DNA from: Penelope pileata
Lineage: Eukaryota > Chordata > Aves > Galliformes > Cracidae
Assembly: GCA_013396635.1 (NCBI GenBank)
Contig: WBMW01005746.1
Location: 62,001 to 126,000 of the forward strand
Direction: 5' to 3'
Length of the DNA stretch: 64,000 nt
Shown: one piece after another, positions 1-12,500 of the stretch
How positions within the stretch are numbered: position 1 is the first letter of the stretch
How the letters are laid out: every line of letters starts with the position of its first letter
The notes under the pieces: model-generated
Seen by the model: only the letters and a program-made list of their open reading frames with translations
What the model was told of the DNA's origin: nothing
Database searches by the model: none
Translations under genes and position numbers: made by a program

Positions 1-520
1 AATCTCCATAAATCATCTCCACTTTGATGATAACAAAGTATAATGTGAAATGGGAACAAATGATGTGGAATTCCCTTAATCCTGATCATGACATCACATT
101 TTAAGTTTACAGTCGGTTCCACTGAAGTGATGTCAGTCTGCCAACACAATGGCCATAAAAACACATCCAGCTACAACTAATGATCATAGAACACCTGGAA
201 AAAATAACACGATGCAAGGCCAACTGTTCTAGCAATGTGAAGCTCAACCACTACTTAGCAGTAAGTACTCAAAGCATATTGATAATGTAATTTAAAATCC
301 TCCCCTGGATGCAGAGATTCTGCACCATATTTGTACTTACTACACAAGTAACTTTGATGGGTAAGGAATAAGGGGCCCTGAAATACCTCAAGAGGTGAGC
401 GGGGATATGCATGAGCAGCATGTTTTAAACATTGGGACGTCCACAAATAGCAAAACGGAAATCTGAATTTTAAAATCTAAGGTAGTGGATCATGACTAAC
501 AACAACAACAAAATCTTTAC
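1..520. other. MFF intron, left edge
   Basis: AT-rich intronic sequence following the exon at 521-583. No further MFF coding sequence, RNA gene or repeat was recognised. Confidence 0.6.
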
Positions 521-583
521 CTGGTGTTGTCATGATGAGGGTTAGAGGAAGTGGTAGCAGCTGACCCACCACGTAACACTGGC
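521..583 (-). CDS. MFF: MFF exon with PVLRGGSAATTSSNPHHDN
   Basis: 63 bp, phase 2/2. Completes R, then PVLRGGSAATTSSNPHHDNT and AG. Acceptor GTCGTAG, donor GTAAAG. The next exon (expected to begin near YGISNIDTT) is not in 1-520. Confidence 0.9.
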
Positions 584-3500
584 CTACGACAGTTTTTTGT
601 AGACAGAAAACACGAGACAGAAACAGGAAATGACAAACAGAGATAAGAGGTAAAACACGCAGAACAAAGGAACATCAAAATACTTATATTGTATATTTCA
701 ATGCAATACCTATTTATTGTATTGTATTTAATTAACACTGAAAGCATGTGCAGCTAAGAGTTATAGGTAAATTTTTGATGATAAAGCTTCATTTACTGAA
801 GATGAACTGTTGGAATAGAGATTTGGGAGGAGTTATTGGCTTTCTAAAATTAACCATGGGAAACTTTCTATTTTTAGAAAAAGTCCCCCAAAAAACAAAA
901 CCCGAAGAAAATAAATTATCTACACAGAACAGAATAGGTCAGTTGGAAGGGAGCTACCAAAGGTCATCTAGTTCCAACTTCCTGATCACTTCACAGCTGC
1001 AGCAAAATTAAAGCATGCTATTGAGGGCACTGTCCAAATGAACACTGACAGGCATGGGGCACCAACCACCTCAACAGAGAAGTGTTCCAGTGTCTGACCA
1101 CCCTCATGGGAATGGAATTTCCCTGATGCCCAGCCTGAACCTCCCCAGCGCATCTTTGTGCCGTTCCCTTGGGTCTTGTCCTCAGTTCCTAGGGAGAAGA
1201 GCTCAGCACCTCCCTTTCTGCTTCCCCTCAGTTGTGGTAAGCAGTGAGGTCGCTTCTTGGACTCCTGTTCTCCAAACCAGATAAACAAAGAGCCCTCAGC
1301 CTCTCCTCAGATGACACTCCTTCCAGGTTTATAAAAGCTTTTTTTTAAATCACCCTCTCCTCCCTCTAAGGAAAAGGAAGTTTCTGTCTTTGTATTCATC
1401 TAAGCTAAATATAATTCAGCCATCCTGGGCGTCTGGCCTAAGGACCACACGTAGTTACAAAGGAGAGGCAGACTGCTCCAGGAAGAAGTGACTAGGAGCT
1501 TCAAGCAGGTCAAGATGAGCATCTCTTTTGTTCTTGCTCTTCCAGGTTTATTCTCTTTTCTTTCTAGGCAGAGGGGAAGAAAAGGCTAGAGCTTTCTAAG
1601 TTGCTACAACTTTTTGTCAGAACATTTGTCAGGAAGAATCTGGTGCATCCCAATTTAGAGAAGACACGAACACCAGCAGTACCTCCTAAAGATGACGACA
1701 CTGCACGCCAGTACCTCTGGGCATGAAGCAGAAGCGTTCCACACCTATGCTGTGTAACTAACTGAAAAAAGATTCCAAGCTGTTGAAAAACTACTCCCAT
1801 TTTGTTAATGCCAACAGAAGGTGTTTGTACTGTGCACTCAACCCAGCCTCTAAAGTTAGAGACAAAGAACGAGAACCTAGGGGTGAAGATCTTTACAGCA
1901 GCGATGGGTAGGAGCCAGAGGCTGGTGCTGAGGTGGCTGGGAGAACACCACGGCCTGGCCTGAGCAAGCACTGTGCAAAAATATCACAACTGCAAGTTTA
2001 ATGTAAAAGATTCGGGGCCTAGGAATCATTAGTAAACTCAGCTACCCAGTACTGTACATACCGGGACCAGGTCCTACTCTAAACAGCAAGGTGCTCCAAC
2101 TGCAGATCCATGTACATCCATAAAATAAAAATGAAGTCCTACTGCATACCACTACGTTTTCTTGTCTTGCACACGAGCTAAAGTCAGCATGATATATTTT
2201 ACAAAAACAAAACCCCCCACTCTCAATACCTATAATGAAAGAATATTCTTACCCAAGTTATCAGAAATGGTATTCAAATTTTTAAAAATCAGAGAAATAA
2301 TTCAGCTAGTCTGAAGTCTTGCCTGACAGATGTTGTAACTAAATACTTGGGAGAAGACCTCAGAAATTTAGCAAAAAGCAGCTATGGAACAGGTCACAAT
2401 TCCTCTATGAACAGAAGTTGCCTGCAATCGACAGATATGCAAGGACAGCTTGTCAGCATCCAGCATGCCCTTCCCATGCTATCTACCACAGGACAACAAC
2501 ATCTGGATTTTATGTAATGAGAACAGCAGTTCTCGAATGCTCTCTGCACTCTTGGCCTCTGCGGTATTTTGTCGTAAACTTTTGTGGTAAGGTTTTTACA
2601 GATGTTGCAGAACTAATCAATAGTAACTAACCTGCACTGCCCTTACCAAGAAAAGCCTTAGGTCTGAAGGAAGAACTGTACAGTACTGCAGGTGCCATCC
2701 AAACCAGGAGCCTGATCTAAACTGAACTCTTTAATCTCACTTCCAACATGGCCAGGCTCGGTTAAGGAGTTGCACGTGATTTCCTCCTTTTCTCTGCCGT
2801 TCACATTTTTTCTCTTTACTGGTAGAGCCAGGAGGATCACAGTACTGCCCTGCCTCTCTTTTTACTTGCTTGATTTCAGGATATCAGCAAAATAAAATAA
2901 AATAATAAATAAAACCACACCATAAACTGAGATCACCTTACACCCAAACTCAGCATCAAGTTTTCTGGTAAATACAGTGTGCATAACTATTATAGAGTCG
3001 AGCTATTAAAGACACGCCCTTCTTTTAAAAAATACTAAAAATAAAATTAAAAAAATAGTAGGAATATACTAAAACTTTTAATTTTCTGACTACTTCTGTC
3101 AGCTCCATCCTAAACACTAACACATGATCAGAAGCAGCCATACCTTATGTACACTCAGCACTTAACTATTGCACTGCAAATACAACGACAGGCTAAACCA
3201 TGAAGGGAATGCACAGTAATGCACTTTAATAACAGTGGGAAATCAGGCAGTAATGCAGCGACCAAATGAATCTGGTCTGTCTTCTGCTTAGAGCAGAGCA
3301 TGCAGTGGAAATACCACAGTAATGCTGCAATCAGATGGTCTGAGAGGAAATCAGGAGGTGTGGATAATCTAGGTACCGGGGTCCAACTTCCATCACTTGT
3401 GTGCACACGCACATGACTGAGGCCAGCACATTCTGTGTTCAGCAGGGGCAGCAGCTATGTTGACTTCTCACTGTACTTTGAAACTTCTCTGGAAGTCTCA

Positions 3501-6500
3501 GAAGGACCATAAAGAAGGGGCACTAGGACTTTACAGACGTGACTGGGAGGTGAACTAGTTAAGAAGCTCAGCTTCTGAAGTACAGAAAGAATTTGTGCAC
3601 TGGAGGAGCAGTGACTAGGGAAAACTGCTCTCCCTGCTTGCCTCAGTGCTACCAGCTATGACTTCAAAGCAAGGCCACTTCACATCTGCAGACACATTTC
3701 ATTGCTTCTGAACTACATTACCCTCAATCAAAACTCATGTGCAATGACCTCTCTGGACTTAATTGGCATCCTGTTTTATTTCTGTCATGCAAATTATCAT
3801 TAAGGTCCTCAACATAAAATGTGATCTTGTAACACCTCAGGAAATGACTGGTGTGGGTGGAGTTTAGCACTTGACGAAAACAGTGGCTTTTTAGAAAGGA
3901 CTACCCTAAAGCAAGGAGAAACTAATTAATTTCCATACTTTTTTCTTCTAAATATAAAGTTATTGGCCCAAGAAGTGAAGAATAGTTCAGATAAAGTACA
4001 GATATTAGAACAACTTCATTCTGGTATGAAATTGGTTGTGTTTTCTTTTTGCTGCATTTAAGACAACTAAAATATCCTTACATGCAGCTTTTGTGGTTGC
4101 CTATAGCATATAAGACTTTAAAAGACTAGTTTTTGGCCCTGTAGTCATTTGATAGAAATAGAAACAGAAAAAGGGTTAGAACTGGAAAGCAAAACTGACC
4201 TATTGTCCTTGTCCAAGCTGAAGGAAGTGCAAGGGTAAACAGACAGCGTGAACAGTAATCATTATATTGTTGCTCACCTGAAGAACCTCTCATGCGAGCA
4301 ATGCCAACCAAACTAGGCATAATTCATTACTTGCAGCAGTATAATGAGCACCTACCATTAGCAGTTTTAGTAGATTGTAAGATAATTTTGAAAATATTTT
4401 CTAAAAATTAAAGCAAGCCATGGAATAAGTAAAAAATATTTCCAGTGAATAGCACAAGTCAGATCTTGTTCATTTTAAAAGACCTCTTGTAGTAATAAGC
4501 ATAAAACTTGAAATTGTTAAGGCTTTGAGATAGAACACACATTACACAGAGCAAAAGAACAGAGTGCAGTTTGAAACAGTTTAAAATGAACAATATTTTG
4601 CAACCATGCAAGTGAATTATCCAAATTTCACATTCCCACGCCAGCTGTAGAATAATGGTGGGTACCTAAACACCCGGCCTCAACGAATACACTTTCATCT
4701 TATTGATAAGTTCATTATTTTGCCAAGATTGGTTGATAGGTGAATAACACCAGTTTTCTGTTTCTTCTCAGAAAGTTAGTAAGAATGCCTCAAAAACAAA
4801 CCCAAACCAGGACGAGTAATGCAGCCTTTAAAGCATTCAGAAGTCTAGAATTTTTTTTTGGTAACTAAGGCAAGTTAAAAGTGTATATATGCATGTGTAT
4901 ACATATATAAGTGTAAAATCCAAGAAAACTTGGGCAAGAACACACCTAATGGAAGGCAGAAGTAAATCCCATTAGTTTCACTGCAGACTGGGGAAAGGGC
5001 TAGAATTTCAGCCTATATTTTAGCAAGTACTTTTGGCATAGTACACAGTGCTGTTATTCTCAGACTGTAGAATTTCACGGTATTACGACAACTCAGAAGT
5101 CCAAGGAGAACTAAGCATTTCTTTTGCTTGTTTGATTGACTGCTTGTTCCACTTGTTTTTTTCAAGTCTCAGGTTAAGGACATAACTGGAGTTATGGTTG
5201 AGACTGGAATTCTACATGATTTGGTAATGTTAATATGGACATTTACATACTGTCCTGTCAGCAAACACGGTGAGGTACCAGTTTGGAAAGTGACTGCAAA
5301 AAGAGACATTCTCAGTAAGATTGGCGTGATAATCCCACTTCCTTACCAAAAGAACTAGAAAGCAAATAATTTAATGTCACTCTAGAAAATATTAGGAGTG
5401 CCGCTGGTATATGAGCAACCAGAGGCAGATTAGGAATTTGGAAGAACTTCTTAGCACAGGCCACACTGATGGACTGCTGGAAGCATGAGCAGTTCTTCCC
5501 AATTAGCTCCTCTAATTCGATCTCTCAGCAAGAACTACAAAATAGCTGTGGCAATTCTTATCTGAACCTCTGTGATAAGCATGCCAATGAAATTAAAATC
5601 ACTCTTAGTAAATTAATCTCATCATTTTTAGTCTTTATAAATGCTTCTGCAGTGTTAAAAATGCCATTCTTGTAATGCTTAGAAGTGCCAAATTGAAACA
5701 GTACAGGGACACGTCAAGTGGGCAAAACTCCACTGAAGAGAATGGAACAAGGCTTGCACAGGCTCATTACCTCTCCAAGTATCTCTCAAAAAACCCCCTC
5801 TCATATCTTATTGATTTGCACTTTTACTCACCAGCAGAAAAGTAGTAAATAAGGGTAATACATTTGCAGATTCAGGATCAAATATTAATTACAGGAAAAA
5901 CTGGCAAACTGGGAACAGCAAAATCTTAGCAGTCACAGATTAACATTTATGATTTTTTATTTGCAAGGAAATCTTACTGCTGTATTTGACTGAAACAAGC
6001 ATTTTGAAATGTGAATTTTGGACAATTAAATTGCTTATGAATAGTGAACGCAAAGGAAAGCAAAAGCAAATAATTTCATCTTATTTTGTGAACAGAAACC
6101 ACACTCCACTAAAAAGAAAAAAAAAAGAAAAGCAGCAGCAGAAGCTGGCAGAATCAGTGACAACCAATCACCTGCGATTTTCATCCAGCACATCCAAGAC
6201 CTGCTGGTAAGCCCTACGAGTGGAAGACTGGATAAACGACAAAATGCCACGAGCAGAGTAAAGATTAGTTCCATCTTCGGGTAACATATTGGGAGGACAG
6301 ACACGAGCCTGTTGCAGTGATGGTGTCACACTGTTCATACAAGCACAGTAAATGAAAAGAGAAATACTATAGTCAGATTTTTAATAAAAAGAACTTTTCA
6401 GATAGTTCCCATTCCAAAATGTGTATTGCTTGCTCTCAGTTTACCCTTCTCCCAACATTATAAGGTAACATCCCCAAATTTCAGTAGCATAGGGATCGTG

Positions 6501-9500
6501 AGCTGTGTTCATATATGCAATCTGAACAGTTATACTGGATAGTTTTAGGAAGCCCTTGCCCAGCTAAGTCTGTGCCTGTTGAAATCAGTAGTCAAGTCCC
6601 TGTGACACCAATGACAAGAGTGTTTTTAAAAGCACTTTTTAAAAATCCTACCCGCAATATCTTTTCAAAACACAGGTTTTATCCAACAAGGAGAATCTCA
6701 CAGACTCTTTAACAAAAATTTTTCTTCATGCTGTGACTAAAGATAAGATAGCATTTTGATTTGCATATGAACAATGTTTAAAGGCAACTGGTAGCCTTTA
6801 AGCACAGAATTCATATCCCAGTGACAAGCGACATGATCTGAGTTTTTGGCCATGATGAAAAAAAGCCCTTAAAGAAAAAATACAAAGGATTAAAATGCAA
6901 GCACGAGCATTTTGGTTTAAAGGATCATACAAACCTCATCTCTACCAGCTGGAAGTGAATTTTGGTAACCAGTATTTGATGTGGTCAGTTTTCTTCACGT
7001 TCAACCTGACATTATCCACATTGTCCTTCATACATCAAGATTTTATTTATTTATTTAAATCGGGAATTTTCAATTATAAGTGAGATGCTTTTTTAAGAGG
7101 AAGTCACTTATGTTAACTTTCTCACTGATATTAACACACAAATGCAAGACAAAGTGTGAGTCACTGTACCCTTTAAATCTTGGGTTAGCTTTTATTCCAA
7201 GATCAGCATTCTTATTTCAACATTTCCTTCAACTTTGTCACTTTTATTTTGCATCAACAGTGCATATAGTTAGAATGCCAACCTTTCCACTCTTGTTAGC
7301 ATTCTAATGAAATTCAGCAAAGTATTAGTGGCTGAGTGCTTGGAAGTAACTTAGATTTGTGGATAACTTCTAGGTGGGTCACAACTTGATAATACTCTTT
7401 GTTTTGAAGAGAGCTGTTTTGTGACTGGCTGGTACCGAGATCACAAAACTAAACAAGAAAGAAAATGTGACTGAAAAGAGATTCAAAGCATGTTACACAC
7501 AGATGTTACTTCAACCACAGAAGAGTTAAAGCCATCCTGAATTTCAAGAGACATGCAGAGACAGTAGTGGCTGGTGCTTGACTGATATTGGTCATTTATC
7601 AGCGGAAGTGCAAATATCTTTTCATGTTGCTGCAGAATAAGCATGGCCAAAAGTAAAAAAAGGAAAAAGCAACATCAATAAACATCTATTTATCTTCTTT
7701 ACATCTCTTATTTTTCTCTGCAAGTTGTAGAATCAGTGTCTCTTTTATGATGACTTCTATTTTGCCATCAGTAGTAGTGGTCACAGCTACAAATTTTACT
7801 CTTCAATTGCACAGGGAATTGCAATATTCACTAGAAAAGTCTCCAGAAGCAGGGAAATATCACCAGTGAAGTGAATTCATGAGACTTTCTATTCCTGCAT
7901 GGATTTGCCAGCTTGTGGGAAAGGAAGAAAGAGCTGAAGGCTTAAAGTAATGTTTCTATATATAAACTATTTTTTCTTTGCTCATCATCTCAGATATTAG
8001 GCTGAATGACAGCTCAGAAAAAGTAACAGACAGTATGTAGACATATTGCAAGCGGAAAGATATTGTAGCACTCATGTCTTCCAGAATGCTTTTCTTGTAA
8101 ATAACCTTAGTAGTGTTATTTGCATACAAAGCTTTGTGTAGATACTGAAAAACAACAAACAAAACCAAACTACCACCATACTAAAACTACACAAAATTCT
8201 CTAGAAGAAAGTCACATGTGGAAGATCTACAGTAAGAGGGGAAAAAAAAAAGACTTCAGAACTAGGTAATTCCTAACTCACTGAACTACTCTATGTTCTT
8301 TGCTTTATAGGTAGCTTGTAAGAAGAGGCAGCTTCAAGAGGTTACTTCATTCAAGAGACTTAATTCTTACTAGAGAAAATATTTCAAAATTACTTGAATA
8401 TATTTCCTCCTGGATATGAGCTAAACTGCACAGCTGTATGAAATTATTCTAATTTTCTCCATGAAGGCTATTGCTAATTTTATTACCCTTCTAAAGTGCA
8501 CAGCTTGGGAGAGACCTCTCTTCCTTTCCATCTGAAAATGAGAATAATTATATGAAAAGCTTGAATTTCAGGGTTAGGGAATGGGGGGGCGGCGGGGGTG
8601 GAATGAAGAAGCCAAGTTGTTGCTCCACGCTCTTTTCTCAGGGTTCAAAATAATTAACCTGTAAGCATGCAGTAGTCCTTTGGACTGCATCAGAAATCAT
8701 GGAGAAGCAGTATAATGAAGCAAATATCTGGTATACAAACCAGCCAAGATGACATAAAAACAATTCTCTAACATTTAACGTGACTGCTTATCCTTAGGGA
8801 TTGTAGCTACACCTTTCTCTCCTCCAATGGTAGTTAAATGGTAATAGTCTGATAGAACTTTATTTAAAATTTCTGAAGAATTTTCAGATGCAGCTCCAGA
8901 CAGTTATTGTTTCAGTGCTTCCTGGTTCAAAACAGTAGTAAATTCTAGGATTTGGACCCCAAACAAACAACATTGGATTATAGAAATTACTAGGAAGGAG
9001 CTCAACAACATTCTATGATGTGCAGTTTCTAGCTTCACAGTAATCTCCAAAGCCTTCTCAAAGTATGTGAGATGTACACAAGGTTTATTTCAGATATTTC
9101 TCTTAGTTCTAGAAATATCAAGTGAAGGGCAGATAGATTTAACTACTCAAGGTTACTTTAGATTCAGTCACAGACTTCATTCTCTTTAGGATGTGTATAC
9201 CATCACCTGTTACCCCACAACTTGCATGAAGAACAGGATTTATCAAGCTATGAAATTGAACTCTCTAGGGAGATAAGCTTTTCGAAGGGAAAGGCAGGAG
9301 CAGAAAAAAAATTAATGTGCTCTACTCTTTTTGATCCAGTCTTGGTGGTTTGTTGACTTCTGATTCAAGGTGGAATCCTTGCATTCAACACTGGCTAGCA
9401 ATGGACAACAAAAAACTTAATTTCTCTGAGTAATCATAAATACCCAAAGAACAAAGAATCAGAATAAAGCTATTTTGATTTTTAATTTTTTTTTCTTCTA

Positions 9501-12500
9501 ATAAATCAGTTGTTAGTTGAAGCTCTCCCCTTCCTTCTGCCACCATTTATTCTCCCTATGTTTCTTATACAGGTAAGTGATTGGCAAAGTTTGAGAAAGC
9601 GTGCAACAAAATTAGAAACCACAATCAGTGTAGCAAAGGCTGTTTCAAATTTTATATTTTAAATTACAGATACTTAGTCAGAAAATTAGTATTGCAGAGA
9701 GATACATAATTAAACACACTCTTGATTTTCATAGACCAGGTAACATATAGGCTTACGTGCAATCCTTAGTCGAAAGAGGTGACTGGAACCGTGGCATTTT
9801 ATTTCTTGGGACAGTATCTGATCTGTGCCACCTTGAATAATAATTGTAATCTCTTAAGTAAGCATCCTTTATAAATAGAGGAAATACCATTTAGAGATCT
9901 GTTAATATTGCTACACAGGTAGATAATTATTCTGCAAGCAGATGCCCACTTGTTAGTCTCTCTCTTTTTTTTTTTTTTTAAAAGTGTTTGAGAACTGCTA
10001 TCTTTAATGAAGCCAAACTCCCAACAAATTCTTGGAAATGCATGCAAAGGAATGACAAGAGGAGGGGAAAAAAACCCAACCACCAGCACCAATAGAAAAG
10101 AAGCTGTCTGTACCATATGGAGAACACAGTGGTAAGGAGCACAGTCAGCTCCTTTGCCTCAATCTATTCCACAACATTTGTCACTTCTGTAGGTCAGGCA
10201 CTGGAAATTTGCACAATACATCTAAATGTTTTGTCCAAGGACAAGGGTGTCTCAGACTAAAACTTGAATATTATACTCCCTCCTATTTAGATAACAAATG
10301 TGACAGTACTCCATGTGCCTTTTCAATTGGGACAGCAACTGAGCAGATTGTTTTGTCTATCAAGAAGTTGAATCAAGGAAAAACAAGCAACTTCTCTTTA
10401 ATGGGAGTTTAATATTTGATGCAATTCAAAATTGGCTGTAAAAGATGGACAGTCCATCTCTTACAGTTATTTACTGTTTTTCCTATGAAGATGTGAACCA
10501 GACTCAAAAAAGCATGGGAATAAGGTGCAGATCTTTCTCAAAAGAGAGTACCATAGTACTCATTATTGCAGAAGTAAACTACCTAGCCATGATGTGAACT
10601 TAAAAGTCAAGCCAGTTTTGATGAAGCAGCATTGTGCCAATAATTAGAGCAAAGATGATGCTTTCAGCCAACACCACTGAAGATAAGAACTTCAAAAGCA
10701 GCTAGTTTCTTGTCTATTTGTACAACAGTGAAAAAAGTATTATTTCTAGGAGGTAAGGAAAAGAAATTTTGAAGTTATATGAGAAATAACAGGTATACAA
10801 TTAAGTTTTCTGTAGTGCAAAGAATGCATTTTTAGTATGATTTCCCTATTTAAATGGTCTAAATATCAGCAAGGGAATGAAACTTAGAAGAAATTAATCA
10901 CATTTACCAGGAATGTCTAAAAGAAATAGCAGTCTACAAGCCAGGTGATAATCAGTACCACCTGAGGTAGCATAATTTACACCAAACAGGTTTGTTTGCT
11001 TGTGTTGCCCATTTTGAAGCACATCGTACCACTTCCGCATGGGCCGTGTCTCTCAGTGGCTACCACTCAGAGTGCTCTGTTATTAGCTTTGTTTGTAGAA
11101 TCACTACTTCCAGGTGGTACCACAGCTTACTATTTTCTTTTGCAGTTTGCAGTGTATGTCCTGCGAACCTGAATTATGAGGAAATGAGTCAAGAGATACC
11201 TTTCTCACCACATACAAAAGACTTGCATGGCCCACACAAATGCAGAAAAGCCAAGTTTCACCTTGAACATTGTATTTTCATAATACACATTCACAGAACA
11301 TTCTCCTGAGCATTAGCCAGGTTCATAGTCACATTCTCCACCTGGACACTGACACAACCCAAATGAGGGAGAAAAGCCAGAACTCTGAATCACTGAGAAT
11401 GCCACAGGATTTTGGAAATGATTTCTTTTTCAGGGTCACGCTGAGTTGAAAGAAGCAACGATGACAGAACAAGCAGCAATTTGTAGGAGTCTCAGTGATT
11501 TCAGAGCAGACGATCTACACGCTAGGCACAGCATAACTTTTGTCATAAGGAAACAAGTACTTGAGAGGATAAGAAGTTCTACTGAAATACATTGTCTGCA
11601 GGCTTGCAAATGTGGAGTGCTGCAGTGAAGAAACACAGGGTCTTTCACATTGTCAGTAAAGAGCACAGATGTAAGCAGGCTTAATATCAGTTACTTGTTA
11701 CTCTTCGTAGAAACAAAATAGATGAGATTTGGGATCAATCTAAAGTTTATACAATTTTCCCAGAAAAATGGAAAAGCTTAGAACTTGGATTTGACAGACA
11801 TTATGCAGGCACTAGCATGAACATCAGGACAGGAAAACTCATCTCCAGATGTGTCACAATTTCCTGGCTCTTGTACACAATAAACTGAGTCATGCAAATT
11901 AGCAGTTACTTAGTTCACTGATCACATCCTTTTCAAATGTAAAGGATTCCAGGTTCATATTGCACTGCTAAGTCTCTTTGAAGGACTGCTAATTTAAGCA
12001 ACTATGACAGCAAATATTTAGATAGTTTTAAGCCAGTAATTCTGCATATAGCAAAGCACACAGGTAAGTTTTGTGGATTTAGAATTTCTGGTTTCAAGAA
12101 ATTCAGACATGAGCAATCTCACAGCAATGGCATACATCCAGTCAGAGCTGCTCTTGCCAGTTTTTTAAATTGCTGGCTAGGCAGACACAGCCCACAGCTT
12201 TTGGGAGAGTAAACAAACACAGGGAGCAAGGATAAAGCAATTTCAAGAAATTGCAAGAATTCATACACTATCTGTTTTTCCTTTAAGAGCAATTTATCAA
12301 AGATGGAAAAAGCAAGGCTGGTAACATCGAAGTGGTAAAGCTTTTCACACACAGCTTCCACCACGTGAAGACCATCTATTCCTGCATGCATCACATGCAA
12401 ACTATCAAAAAGGCACTCGAAGGCCATTCCTGCAGGGAAATTCTAGTATATCTGGTCCAACATAGTTTAACTGGATGATCAATACCAAAGGGAACTTGGG

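Noticed and set aside
8583..8600. G-rich stretch as a quadruplex
   Set aside because: Too few separate G-runs for a standard four-run quadruplex.
10992..11309. Plus-strand 105-codon open frame
   Set aside because: No recognisable domain; it lies in an MFF intron on the opposite strand, with composition of ordinary intron.
11180..11640. Possible decayed C2H2 zinc-finger pseudogene (strings like HTNAEKP and EGEKPE)
   Set aside because: The two EKP strings are 126 bp apart, not a multiple of 84, stops intervene, and no CxxC...HxxxH spacing is present.
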